A DNA stretch of 64,000 nucleotides, taken from assembly GCA_036417435.1 (NCBI GenBank), contig CM070904.1, positions 17,776,835 through 17,840,834 of the forward strand, read 5' to 3'. Source of the DNA: Inia geoffrensis (lineage: Eukaryota; Chordata; Mammalia; Artiodactyla; Iniidae). Of the stretch, positions 34,679 through 46,531 are shown in pieces. Position 1 is the first letter of the stretch. Every line of letters starts with the position of its first letter. The position numbers and the translations under genes are program-made. Under the pieces are notes generated by a model. The model was not told where the DNA came from. It saw only the letters and a program-made list of their open reading frames with translations, and made no database searches.

Positions 34679-37600
34679 ATGGTGATAGGAACATACATAT
34701 CAATAATGACCTTAAATGTAAATTGATTAAATTCTCCCACCAAAAGACATAGACTTGCTGAATGGATGCAAAAACAAGACCCATATATATGCTGTCTACA
34801 AGAGACGCACTTCAGACTTAGGGACACATAAAGACTGAAAGTGAGGGGATGAAAAAAGATATTCCATGCAAATGGAAATCAAAAGAAAGCTGCAGTAGCA
34901 ATTCTCATATCAGACAAAATACACTTCAAAATAAAGACTAATACAAGAGGGAAAGAAGGACACTACATAATGGTCAAGGGATGAATCCAAGAAGGAGATA
35001 TAATAATTGTAAATATTTATGCACCCAACATAGGCACACCCCAATACATAAGGCAAATCCTAACTGCCATAAAAAGGGATATCAACAGTAACACAATCAT
35101 AGTAGGGGACGTTAACACCCCACTTTCACCAATGCACAGAGCATCCAACATGAAAATAAATAAGGAAACACAAGCTTTAAATAATACATTAAACAAGATG
35201 GAAGTAACTGATATTTATAGGACATTCTATCCAAAAACTACAGAATACACTTTCTTCTCAAGAGCTCAGGGAACATTCTCCAGATTAGACCATATCTTGG
35301 GTCACAAATCAAGCCTGGCTGAATATAAGAAAATTGAAATCGTATCAAGTATTTTTTCTGACCACAACACTATGACACTAGATATCAATTACAGGAAAAA
35401 AACTGTAAAAAATACAAGCACAGGGCTTCCCTGGTGACGCAGTGGTTGAGAATCTGCCTGCCAATGCAGGGGACACGGGTTCGAGCCCTGGTCTGGGAAG
35501 ATCCCACATGCCACGGAGCAACTAGGCCCGTGCGCCACAACTACTGAGCCTGCGTGCCTGGAGCCTGTGCTCCGCAACAAGAGAGTCTGCAATAGTGAGA
35601 GGCCCGCGCACCGCGATGAAGAGTGGCCCCCACTTGCCGCAACTGGAGAAAGCCCTCGCACAGAAACGAAGACCCAACACAACCATAAATAAATAAATAA
35701 ATAAATACATTAAAAAAAAAAAAAAATACAAGCACATGGAGGTTAAACAATACACTACTAAATAACCAAAAGATCACTGAAGAAATCAAAGAGGAAATCA
35801 AAAAGTACCTAAAAACAAATGACAATGAAAACACAATGACCCAAAACCTATGGGATGCAGCAAAAGCAGTTCTAATAGGGAAGTTTATAGCAATACAGTC
35901 TTACCTAGAGAAACAAGAAACATCTCAAATAAACAACTTAAACTTACAGTTAAAGCAATTAGAGAAAGAAGAACAAAAAATCCCCAATGCTAGCAGAAGA
36001 AAAGAAATCATAAAGATCAGATCAGAAATAAATGAAAAAGAAATGAAGGAAACAATAGCAAAGATCAATAAAACTAAAAGCTGGTTCTTTGAGAAGATAA
36101 ACAAAATTGATAAACCATTAGCCGGACTCATCCAGAAAAAAAGGGAGAAGACTCAAATCAATAGAATTAGAAATGAAAAAGAAGTAACAACTGACACTGC
36201 AGAAATACAAAGGATCATGAGAGATTACTACAAGCAACTCTATGCCAATAAAATGGACAACCTGGAAGAAATGGACAAATTCTTAGAAATGCACAACGTG
36301 CTAAGACTGAATCAGGAAGAAATAGAAAATATGAACAGACCAATCACAAGCACTGAAATTGAGACTGTGATTAAAAATCTTCCAATAAACAAAGCCCAGG
36401 ACCAGATGGCTTCACAGGTGAATTCTATCAAAAATTTAGAAAAGAGCTGACACCTATGCTTCTCAAACTCTTCCAAAATATAGCAGAGGAAGGAATACTC
36501 CCAAACTCATTCCACAAGGCCACAGCCACCCTGATATCAAAACCAGACAAAGATGTCACAAAGAAAGCAAACTACAGGCCAATATCACTGATGGACATAG
36601 ATGCAAAAATCCTCAACAAAATACTAGGAAATAGAACACAATAGCACATTAAAAGGATGTTACACCATGATCAAGCGGGGTTTATCCCAGGAATGCAAGG
36701 ATTCTTCAATATACGCAAATCAATCAATGTGATAAACCATATTAACGAATTGAAGGAGAAAAGCCATATGATTGTCTCAGTAGATGCAGAAAAAGCTTTC
36801 GACAAAATTAAACCCCTATTTATGATAAAAACTCTTCAGAAACTAGGCATAGAGGGAACTTTCCTCAACATAATAAAGGCCATATATGACAAACCCACAG
36901 CCAACATCGTTCTCAATGGTGAAAAACTGAAACCATTTCCACTAAGATCAGGAACAAGACAAGGTTGTCCACTCTCACCACTATTATTCAACATAGTTTT
37001 GGAAGTTTTAGCCATAGCAATCGGAGAAGAAAAAGAAATAAAAGGATCCAAATTGGAAAAGAAGAAGTAAAGCTATCACTGTTTGCACATGACATGATAC
37101 TATACATAGAGAATTCTAAAGATGCTACCAGAAAAATACCAGAGCTAATCAATTAATTTGGTAAAGTAGCAGGATACAAAATTAATGCACAGAAACCTCG
37201 TGCATTCGTATATACTAATGATGAAAAATCTGAAAGAGAAATTAAGGAAACACACCCATTTACCATTTTAACAAAAACATTAAAATACCTAGGAATAAAC
37301 CTTCCTAAGGAGACAAAAGACCTGTATGCAGAAAACTATAGGACACTGATGAAAGAAATTAAAGATGATACAAACAGATGGAGAGATATACCATGTTCTT
37401 GGATTGGAAGAATTAACATTGTGAAAATGACCATACTACCCAAAGCAATCTACAGATTCAATGCAATCCATATCAAACTACCAATGGCATTTTTCACAGC
37501 ACTAGAACAAAATATTTCACAATTTGTATAGAAACACAAAAGACCCCAACTAGCCAAAGCAATCTTGAGAAAGAAAAACGGAGCTGGAGGAATCAGGCTC

Positions 37601-38803
37601 CTGAACTTCAGACTATACTACAAAGCTACAGTAATCAAGACAGTATGGTACTGGCACAAAAACAGAAAGCTAGATCAATGGAACAGGATAGAAAGCCCAG
37701 AGATAAACCCAAGCACATATGGTCACCTTATCTTTGATAAGGGAGGCAAGAATATGCAACAGAGAAAAGAAAGCCTCTTCAACAAGTGGTGCTGTGAAAA
37801 GTGGACAGCTAAATGTAAAAGAGTGAAATTAGAACAGTCCCTAACACCATACACAAAAATAAACTCAAAATGGATTAAAGACCTAAATGTAAGGAGAGAC
37901 ACTATCAAACTCTTAGAGGAAAACATAGGCAGAACACTCTATGACATACATCACAGCAAGATCCTTTTGGACCCACCTCCTAGAGAAATGGAAATAAAAA
38001 CAAAAATAAACAAATGGGACCTAATGAAACTTAACAGCTTTTGCACAGCAAAGGAAACCATAAACAAGATGAAAAGACAACCGTCAGAATGGAGTAAAAT
38101 ATTTTCAAGTAAAGCAACTGACAAAGGATTAATCTCCAAATTTCACAAGGAGCTCATGTAGCTCAGTATCAAAAAAACAACCCAATCCATAAATGGGCAG
38201 AAGACCTAAATAGACATTTCTCCGAAGAAGATATACAGATTGCCAACAAACACATGAAAGGATGCTCAACATCACTAATCATTAGAGAAATGGCAATCAA
38301 AACTGCAATGAGATATCACCTCACACCGGTCAGTATGGCCATCATCAAAAAAATCTGCAAAGAATAAATGCTAGAGAGGGCGTGGAGAAAAGGGAACCTT
38401 CTTGAACTGTTGGTGGGAATGTAAATTGATAGAGCCACTATGGAGAACAGTACGGAGGTTCCTTAAAAAACTAAAAATAGAACTACCATACGACCCAGCA
38501 ATCCCACTACTAGGCATATACCCTGAGAAAACCATAATTCAAAAAGAGTCATGTACCAAAATGTTCATTGCAGCTCTATTTACAATAGCCAGGATATGGA
38601 AGCAACCTAAGTGTCCATTGACAGATGAATAGATAAAGGAGGTGTGGCACATATATACAATGGAATATTACTCAGCTATAAAAAGAAATGAAATTCAGTT
38701 ATTTGTACTGAGGTGGATGGACCTAGAGTCTGTCATACAGAGTGAAGTAAGTCAGAAAGAGAGAAACAAATACCATATGCTAACACATATATATGGAATC
38801 TAA
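34679..38803 (+). pseudogene. L1 ORF2 of copy A, inactivated
   Basis: ORF2p supplies endonuclease and reverse transcriptase. The reading starts at ATG 34679. Early stops occur in the endonuclease part (for example, TGA inside the LNVNGLN motif, and two more near 34829 and 34849). The later SDHN motif of the endonuclease is intact (SIFSDHNTM). A CHR SINE interrupts the frame at 35423-35720. RT motif A (DAEKAFDKI) and motif B ([16 protein letters not shown]) are present. The catalytic box at 37082-37093 reads Phe-Ala-His-Asp: the first aspartate of FADD is replaced by histidine (GAT to CAT), which should abolish polymerase activity. The natural stop is at 38801-38803. Confidence 0.88.
35423..35720 (+). 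mobile_element. CHR SINE (long, full-length type) inside L1
   Basis: About 300 bp, starting GGGCTTCCCTGGTGACGCAG, with box B GGTTCGAGCCC. It contains the 3' block GATGAAGAGTGGCCCCCACT and CGCAACTGGAGAAAGCCCTC that the short copies lack, then (AAAT)n and an A-tail. A perfect 16 bp duplication AAAAAATACAAGCACA lies at 35407-35422 and 35721-35736. It is inserted just downstream of the endonuclease domain of L1 copy A. Confidence 0.95.
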
Positions 38804-39059
38804 AAACAGAAAAATGTTTCTGAAGAACCTAGGGGCAGAACAGGAATACTGATGCAGACATAGAGAATGGAGTTGAGGACATCTGGAGGGGAAGGGTAAG
38901 CTGGGACAAAGTAAGAGAGTGGCATGGACATATATACACTACCAGATGTAAAATAGATAGCTAGTGGGAAGCAGTCACATAGCACAGGGAGATCAGCTCG
39001 GTGCTCTGTGATCACTCAGAGGGGTGGGATAGGGAGGGTGGGAGGGAGGCATGGAACTC

Positions 39060-39235
39060 AGCGGAAAGATGGCCATCAGTGAGCCAGGAAGAGGGCCCTC
39101 ACTAGACACAGAATCTGCCGGCATCTACATCTTGGACTTCTCAGCCTCCAGAACTAAAAGAAATAAATTTCTGTTATTTGTAAGCTATCCAATCTGTGGT
39201 ATTTTGTTACCGCAGCCCAAACAGACTACCTGTCT
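39060..39235 (+). mobile_element. MaLR LTR fragment (MLT1/MST-like)
   Basis: Forward MaLR 3' LTR end: GAGGGCCCTCACTAGACACA, CTTCTCAGCCTCCAGAACTA, AATAAATTTCTGTTATTTGT and TTTTGTTACCGCAGCCCAAA. The 5' part of the LTR is missing and the left edge abuts the truncated L1 copy A, implying a deletion across the boundary. Confidence 0.6.
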
Positions 39236-40044
39236 GCAGATTTCACCTCTGAAAAGCCCTGCCCTGGTTCAGCTATGCTAGGTCTCTGTTTTAAACGCTC
39301 CATTTCACAGTTCTCTCTAGGGCTCTGCTGGGTCCTCAGAATTTGATCTTTAGAAAATCCCTTGTGATAAGACTGGTTAAAGTTGCCTCCTCTCTGCTGC
39401 TTTGGAAGTCTCAGCTCACTCCTGCAAATGCTGAAGCTCAGTCCAACTCCCACTGAGGCAGCCATGATGAGAGCTGAGGGCAGAATTTACTCTGGATCCC
39501 TTTACGTTTTGCTGCACCAGGAGCTTTAATAACAGAGTATTTACACTGACACAGAGTGTCAGCCTGGTTATGGAGAGAAGGGAATCTATAACGTGGTGTT
39601 TTAGTGCCCCATATAAATTTTACACCTCTGGTTGTACGTGTGTCATAAACATTTCCCCGCCCCCCTTCTTGTATATTCAGTCCAATGATTGGATCATGGG
39701 GCTTTTTCTTTTTTCCTAAATTATCTTTCTTATTTTTTCTTCAAAACAGATGATAAATCTGGATTCTTTCAATGGCTTCTAAATTGTGATTTTAAAACTA
39801 TTTACTAAAAGCGTTTGGATATTATTTGTACTTTGACAAAATTCTCATTTCATGTTTTAACTAATAAAAGACTCATTTTCCTTCAAACTGAGATATTTTA
39901 GGAGTCTCAGGAATATTTTAACTCCAGTTTGTACACTGCTTGGAAATATGTTATTTTACTATTAAAAAGTTAACTAAGAAATACACTGTGTCCATTGCTT
40001 TTTAATAGGGAATGAATAAATAAAATCAGTGTTTTTACTTGTCA
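39236..40044. other. Unassigned stretch
   Basis: No gene or confident repeat. Confidence 0.4.
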
Positions 40045-40205
40045 GGATCAGTCAGACACTGTTTCAATGTGCTTAACACACAGCATCTACATTAATCTTC
40101 ACAACTATCCATCATTAACCCGATTTTATAGGTTAAGGAAATAAGCACAGAGTGTTAATATGACTGGGCAAATCCTACATTTAGTGATGGAGCTGTGACT
40201 TGAGC
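40045..40205 (+). mobile_element. MIR SINE fragment
   Basis: ACATTAATCTTCACAACTAT, then CCGATTTTATAGGTTAAGGA and GTGATGGAGCTGTGACTTGA follow the MIR core. Diverged. Confidence 0.5.
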
Positions 40206-40481
40206 CTAATTTTTCTTTTCTTGGGCCCACATGCCCAAACACTGTATTTGTAGTGACTAGGCTGAACTACATTTTCCAGAATTCTCTTTCCTACATATTT
40301 TCAGTTTGCAGGGTCCGCCTGAGAAAGTTTGGTGGGAGACTGGAGAGCAGGTGTCACCGAGCAGCAGTGCTAAGGGTCATGCATGGTGTTGCCGACCGAT
40401 TGGTTCACCCTGTTGGCGGAAGGAAGAGGCTGGGCCTACAACTGCTACCGATCAGGTCTTGGACCCTTTAATCAATAGAAA

Positions 40482-40875
40482 TGGATAACAGGGCAGACCA
40501 GACATTTGGGCAAGGCTTTACTGGGACTGATTCTGCAGTGTGGGAGGGGGAGCGCAAACAAATCACAGGTTCCCTTGCTCCCTGAGGGGGTGGGACGGAG
40601 TAAGCTCGTCCCTTATATGGGGTGAGCATAGGGGCAGGTCCAGGGGTCAGGCCAGAGGGGTGGCTTGAGGGTCTGTCCGCTCCCTTGGTGGTGCTGTGTG
40701 CAGGGGGCATGTGCAGGACCCTGCTTTTGCTCCCGGCTCCTCAGAAGCGGCAGTTGGATTTTTGGTCTTTTTGTGTCTTTTTCATAATTCTCCCTAACTG
40801 GGCATGCACGCAGTTATTTTTAGTCCTTTAGAGTTTCTCTGTATTCTGATGCTCTCCAGGTGCAAGCACTGCAGC
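40482..40875 (-). mobile_element. Retroviral-type solo LTR (minus strand)
   Basis: A GC-rich segment with LTR-like layout when read on the minus strand: a GC-rich U3-like part, a TATA-like box CATATAAGG (complement near 40611-40620), and about 100 bp downstream a polyadenylation-like AGTAAAG (complement near 40515). No gag, pol or env is visible next to it. I infer an endogenous retrovirus solo LTR. The boundaries and class are uncertain; the left edge could be at TGGATAACA (40482). A non-retroviral GC-rich repeat is the alternative. Confidence 0.4.
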
Positions 40876-41010
40876 AAAGAGTCCCAGGCCCCAGTTCCTA
40901 GCCTGTCTCACAACTGCTCCACCTTCTCCTGAATCTTTCTTTAGCTTTTCCCCAACCCTGGGCCAGGTATGAGCTTAGGTTGTCATAAGGGACTCCAGCT
41001 TCTGTATGTA

Positions 41011-41412
41011 ACATATATATGTATATGTATATATATCCCATATGTTTATGTATCTATATCCCATATAGATTCCAAATATAGATTCCATATATATAACCTC
41101 TATATATCATATATATAATATATGTGTGTATACGTGTGTATATATATGTATATATATCCCATGTTTATGTATATATATCCCATATAGATTCCAAATATAG
41201 ATTCCATATATATAACCACTATATATCATATATATATAATATATGTGTGTATACGTGTGTATATATATATGTATATGTATATATATCCCATATGTTTATG
41301 TATATATATCCCATATACATTCCAAATACAGATTCCATATATATAACCTCTATATATCATATATATGTAATATATGTGTGTATACGTGTGTATATATATG
41401 TATATGTATATA
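41011..41412. repeat. AT-rich minisatellite, 121-129 bp unit
   Basis: A little over three copies of a long unit. The anchor CCCAT(AT)GTTTATG recurs at 41037, 41158 and 41287, giving spacings of 121 and 129. Each unit includes AGATTCCAAATATAGATTCC-type sequence, TATAACC[TA]CTATATATCA, and TGTGTGTATACGTGTGTATA. Differences are mostly in TA and GTAT run lengths. The 110-codon frame across it is a by-product of the repeat. Confidence 0.9.
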
Positions 41413-42449
41413 CAGATAAAGATAAAATCTCTTCATGGTTCCGCTTCTCTGACTGAACACTGAGTGGTCCAACACTGCATTATAAATCTGATTCTGCTGA
41501 AATAATAAATGCTGTATGAACTTTTATTCGTGTTCTAAAGTTGAATTCTTCCTAAGGAGACCACTGTTTTGAACCCAGGTCATTTTCTTTAGTCCTTTCT
41601 TTTAGAGGAAAAATAAATGAATGAATGAATGAAAATCGTTGACATTTGAAACAGATATGTTTCGTTAATATCTGAAATGCTACTACTTTGTTATTTTAAT
41701 AGATCATGGGCAAGACAAGTCGTTTCAATTTGGAAGAGTCATATAAGTTATAGTCGCTCATTCTCCATTTTTCTTACAACCCCAATGAGAGGTAAAGAGT
41801 CAAAGTAAATCTTGTGTAGCCTTTCCCTCCTCTGCTCAACATCTGACCTCACGCGCTGCTGGACCCTTATCTTCAAGAGAACTATGTAATGAAAGCTTGC
41901 TTCACCTCTGCAGTGGCAGAAATCTGTTCACTTTCCCTTCCTTTATTGTGTGGGTACCATGTAAACCCAGGAGTTGCCAGAGTGCTCTTCCTGAACAACA
42001 TTATACACTATCCCTTTACATATACTTACAGTAGAATCATTAGACCACAAACCAATCTAACCTGAAACAATCTTAACCTACACAATAATCCTGACCATTC
42101 TTCCTTAATTTGAAAAGACAAATATGCTTTCCCCAAACATGCTTATATATTTAAAAATATATATACTCTACTTAGGACTCAAAACATTATCCTGCTAATG
42201 TGCGAAAATGGCTATAATCTGTGAAGCCACGTGCAAAGTCATGTTTGTTCCCGCAACCTGAAACACTTAGATGTAAGCTGAAGAGCAAATGAAAACATAC
42301 ACGTCTCAGGCTCCCTAGACACTTATCATGTAGAATGCATAGCTTGATCTTTGTCTTATTAAATAAAATAATCCATACTGAAAATTTTAATATTTTCTAT
42401 CAAGCAAGTTGAAAATGAAGCAAGCATATTTCTCCCTGGATTCTTTACA
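41413..42449. other. Unassigned stretch
   Basis: No gene. A short (AATG)n run lies near 41617-41632. The segment 41820-41990 is relatively GC-rich but unrecognised. Confidence 0.4.
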
Positions 42450-42880
42450 TAATTGTTCTGACCCACACTCAGATTTACTGTCTCTACTATCAAAGCATAT
42501 GAGTAATCTGATCTGTTTCTCAGTAGTTGCACTACTCCATCCTGGTCCAAGGCACCATCTTCTCTCCACGTGAATTATCGCAGTAGCCTCCTAGTTTCTC
42601 CTTTGGTCTGTATTAGAGAATACCTTTTAGAATGGAGTTACATTGTATCACTCCTCTGTTCAAAGTGGTTCATCAGTCTCTGATTATCTCACTTGGAGTC
42701 AAGGCCAAATGCTGGACCATGATTCACCTGTTTGTCTTGTGTCCTTTGCTAGAAAATAAGCTCTAAGAGGGCAGGTATCTGTGGGTTTTTTTGTTCACTG
42801 TTGTACCCTCAGAACTTAGATCAGTGTTTGACACACTGTAAGTGCTTAACAAACATGCAATGAATCCATGAATGAACTTT
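42450..42880 (+). mobile_element. L2 LINE 3' region
   Basis: In order: ATTATCGCAGTAGCCTCCTA, TTGTATCACTCCTCTGTTCA, GGAGTCAAGGCCAAATGCTG, ATAAGCTCTAAGAGGGCAGG, ATCAGTGTTTGACACACTGT and AAGTGCTTAACAAACATGCA. This is the L2 3' end order, with a terminal ATGAATGAAC. Confidence 0.6.
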
Positions 42881-43498
42881 TAAGTTAAATGAGGCTGACA
42901 TCAGGCATAACAATTTGTATATTTCTAAAGACAGTAGCTGAGCAAGGATCCGAATGTTTGGTGAAGCACCAAGAAGAGTTCTGGCTCTAGCTGCTTTCCT
43001 CATTGTAAATGCAATGACACCATGTTATGGAACTAGTACCTCTTTCCTGGCGTGCAAGTCTATGCATCTTTATTTAGAGAAGGATAGCACTTAAAGAAAG
43101 TCCTTCTTTGATATAAAACACTCCTGAGTAAAAATGTGATTCTACTAACAAAGGGCATGAATTTTGAATTGTGTTTCTTTTGCCAGATACTGAAATTGCA
43201 TCCTTTCTTGTCAAGTTTATCTAGAGACTGATGGCATGATTTCACGTTTGTTTAAAACTACAGTACCCTTATGACTGTGGTAAAATATTTGCTTCTACGT
43301 AATCATGCTTAAAGTGAACCTAAAATCTGGGTCTCAGTATTCCTAGGTGTCAAGTAACAGTTTCAAGAAAATCTTACTGTCCTCATGTGTAAATATACAT
43401 GAAGATAATCCATGGATTTTGTTTTAAAAAATACTGTGCTTAAGAATGTTTGTAAATGCTGAGGTTGTTACACTCAGAAATATATCTTGTGACATTTT
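42881..43498. other. Unassigned stretch
   Basis: Nothing recognisable. Confidence 0.4.
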
Positions 43499-43631
43499 TT
43501 AAAAAATTTAATTAATTTCTTTTTTATACAGCAGGTTCTTATTAGTTATCTATTTTATACATATTAGTGTTTATATGTCAATCCCAATCTCCCAATTCAT
43601 CCCACCCCCACCCCACTTTCCCCCCTTGGCA
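43499..43631 (-). mobile_element. 133 bp L1 3'-end insertion with target duplication
   Basis: Minus-strand L1 3' tail (complement of GAACCTGCTGTATAAAAAAG) plus about 80 bp of 3' UTR, flanked by a perfect 9 bp duplication TGACATTTT at 43490-43498 and 43632-43640. It is a complete retrotransposition event in which only the last ~100 bases of L1 were copied. It is nearly identical to 4985-5119. Confidence 0.8.
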
Positions 43632-43640
43632 TGACATTTT

Positions 43641-45846
43641 AATTCCTTCTATTATACAAATTTGTAAGAGATTGCTCAAAGGAACTTAACAAGGCTCACA
43701 GTAATTATTCTCATCCATCTCACTGAAGATATATAAATCTTACATTAAAGATTTTGTAAGTTATGGAAGTATATTGTCCCTATAAAGTACATTTAGCATA
43801 AGAAGGATTCAGATGAGGCTTTGGAATAATAATTGAGAGAACAAAGTGATTTAAATTAGGGCTTAGCAACAGTGCCCAGGAAATCTTTCTTCAGGCCTTC
43901 TGCGCACCACGTTTACATCTCTTCCATAAGTAGATTATGCTAACAGGTGCCGAGAGATTCATATCTCCAGCAGGCTGAGGTTGGCTGTGGTTACTTTAAA
44001 TTCTCTTTCTCTCACAGGGCAGACATCATAACCCAAAGCATTTTCATTATGATACACTTAACAAAGACATTGTATGGCAGGTAGACTGCCTATCAATAAT
44101 ATTTAGTGAGTATTTGTCCTGGACAAGCTTTGTAATATGGATTTGGAGCAGAAAGGCAAATAAAAGAAGTTGTGATCTTTCCTTTTAGACACTTGAACCA
44201 AAAATCACATGCCCCTTCCCCTTCTCCTAGTGACACACGAAGGAGAGAGTAATTCCCAATGTGGTCAAGTCTCACTAACTCTAACTTATTCTTGAAACAC
44301 ATGCTAGATCCTAACTCCTTACCTCCACATGTTCTGAAGAAACTGTATATGCAAAGAACACAAATAAACCAATACATAAACATAAAAACAAATCAAGAAA
44401 ATCTACCTTGAGAATAGGATGTTTAAACTCTTCTCAGCATTATTTTCTCTGGCTGCATTTTTTTTTTCATTGAAAATTGGGATAACAAGATTACTGATAT
44501 TATGCATACATATGAGGATGAAATGAGATAAAGTACAAAGACCATAACATACAATCAGCACTCAAAAAATAATAGTTACCAATAGTAGGAAAAGTATTAG
44601 TAGCAACAGCAGCCCTTCTAAAAATAAGAGGCTTAGTAATCAATTCATGAGCTAGAATTGAGTATATTTTGTATGGCAGAGAGTGTACTATGTACTGGCA
44701 AAATGAAAATAAACTACACATTCCATACCCTTAATTATTTCTCAGTTTTCTGTGAAACACACACACGCACACGCACACGCTCAAACACACAACATATACA
44801 AAGATACAAATACAGTGTGATATATGTTCTGATTACATTTCATAAGGTGTTGTAAAAGTACATAGGAGGTCATTGCTTGGCAGATGTCACATATTTTCTG
44901 GCATTTTGATACTGTCTACTTAAATCTAGACAAAACTTTAATTAGAATTTATTCTTGTCATTTTTTAATAGTATATCAACCATTGCTACCCAACTTATTT
45001 GAGTTGCATAGCCAGCACATTGGTCAGCTAACATGTACAGAATCTTTCTCAAAGTCACCTGGTCTTCAACACATGTCCACTTGACAGAAGGTTACAATTC
45101 ATATTGGTTATACAACTGACATTCCATTACAGTGAATGTCCAGTGTGTATATAAAACAGTATTTTCTTAAAATGGGATTTCACTGGAGCACAAACTCTAT
45201 GGATATAACCCATCACCACTGTGCAGAATATTATTTTGATTGCAACTGTTTTTTCATTTAAGTGGTCTTAAGGCTAGATGAAATGTGATTCCACCTGTAT
45301 AACCTAAAAATGCAAAATCATCTCATCGTCCAGTTATTTGGAATAAATGCATGATAAAATTGTTTACATTTTCTTAAATGAGTAAAATTAACAACTGTAA
45401 AAAATATTAACTTTGCGAAGAAAATTCTACTACCTGAGTTTTCTATCAATTACACCCACAGATAACTTGTCATATCCCATCCAACAAAAGTGTGTAAGAA
45501 CAAAATACATTCTGCACATCCAGAACACTGGTGGTATTTACTAAATGCATATTCCTCTATCATCCATTGCAAACATTTTCTTCTGGAAATGGGCTTTTGT
45601 TAATGTGAGCCATAGTCACAACATCTTTGTTTTCAACTTCCTTCTTTTTCAGAGTAAAAATTCATAAAACAATAATTACCTTGCCTTTTGGAAGGAGATG
45701 AAGTTTTATATATCTTCAGACAGTACTATCAGCAATTGATGATGAACATTTCTTAGTACCAGAGGCCTGATTAATTTTTTTCCTAATTAGAAATGGGGTA
45801 CACATGCTACACAAAATGATGACCATGGTTTAAACTGGCCTGTATG

Positions 45847-45849
<3 letters not shown>
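43641..45849. other. Unassigned stretch
   Basis: AT-rich, no gene. A small CACACG/CACAC-rich run lies at about 44756-44790. Open frames of 60-96 codons have no domains. Confidence 0.4.

Positions 45850-45901
<52 letters not shown>
45850..45901. repeat. (TA)n microsatellite
   Basis: About 26 TA units after a short GTAT run, immediately before the old L1 segment. Able to extrude cruciforms and likely polymorphic. Confidence 0.95.
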
Positions 45902-45903
<2 letters not shown>

Positions 45904-46531
45904 TATATTCCGCTTGCAACTCAACAATAAAAAGATAACTAATCTGATTTAAAAATGAGCAAAAGATCTGAATAGACATTTCTCCAAGGAAGATGTACAA
46001 ATGGCCAATAAACATGTGAAAGGTATTTGATATCATTAATAATTAGGGAAATTCATATCAAAGCCAAGATGGCACACCACCACACACTCCTTAGAATAGT
46101 TATACTACTACTAATAATAAAAAAAACAGAGAAGAATATGTGTTGATAAAAATGTGGAGAAAATGGAATCCTTACACATAATCAACGGGGATGTGTACTA
46201 TGTAGCAGCCAGTCTGTAAAACAGTTTGGCAATTCCTCAAAATGCTAAATTCAGAGTTACCATAAGACCCAGCAATTCTGCTCTTAGGTATAGACCCAAG
46301 AGAAAGGAAACCATATGTCCAAATACAACTTACACATAAATTTTACGGAAGCATTATTTATAAGAATCAAAACGTGGAAACAACCCCAAATACCCATCAA
46401 TTAATAAGTGAAAAAATAAAATGTGGTATATAGTAACAACGGAATCTCATTTGGCAATAAACAGGAATGAAGTATTGGTAAATGCTACACAAATGAACCT
46501 TGGAAACATCATGCTAATTGAAAAATACCAG

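Larger units (their letters stand above)
31576..39048 (+). mobile_element. L1 copy A, near full length, 3' end lost
   Basis: Begins with GACCTTCAAGATGGCGCAGG at about 31580 and contains a 5' UTR of about 2.15 kb, ORF1, a short spacer, ORF2 and part of the 3' UTR. Sequence is collinear with copy B throughout, apart from a CHR SINE in ORF2. It stops at about 39048 in the GGGAGGGTGGGAGGGAGG part of the 3' UTR and lacks the final 120-150 bp, the polyadenylation signal and the A-tail. It is joined directly to a MaLR LTR fragment. No target duplication can be read. Both ORFs are broken, so the copy is inactive. Confidence 0.9.

Noticed and set aside
41124..41456. 110-codon tyrosine/isoleucine-rich frame
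   Set aside because: It is a translation of an AT-rich minisatellite, with repeating residues.
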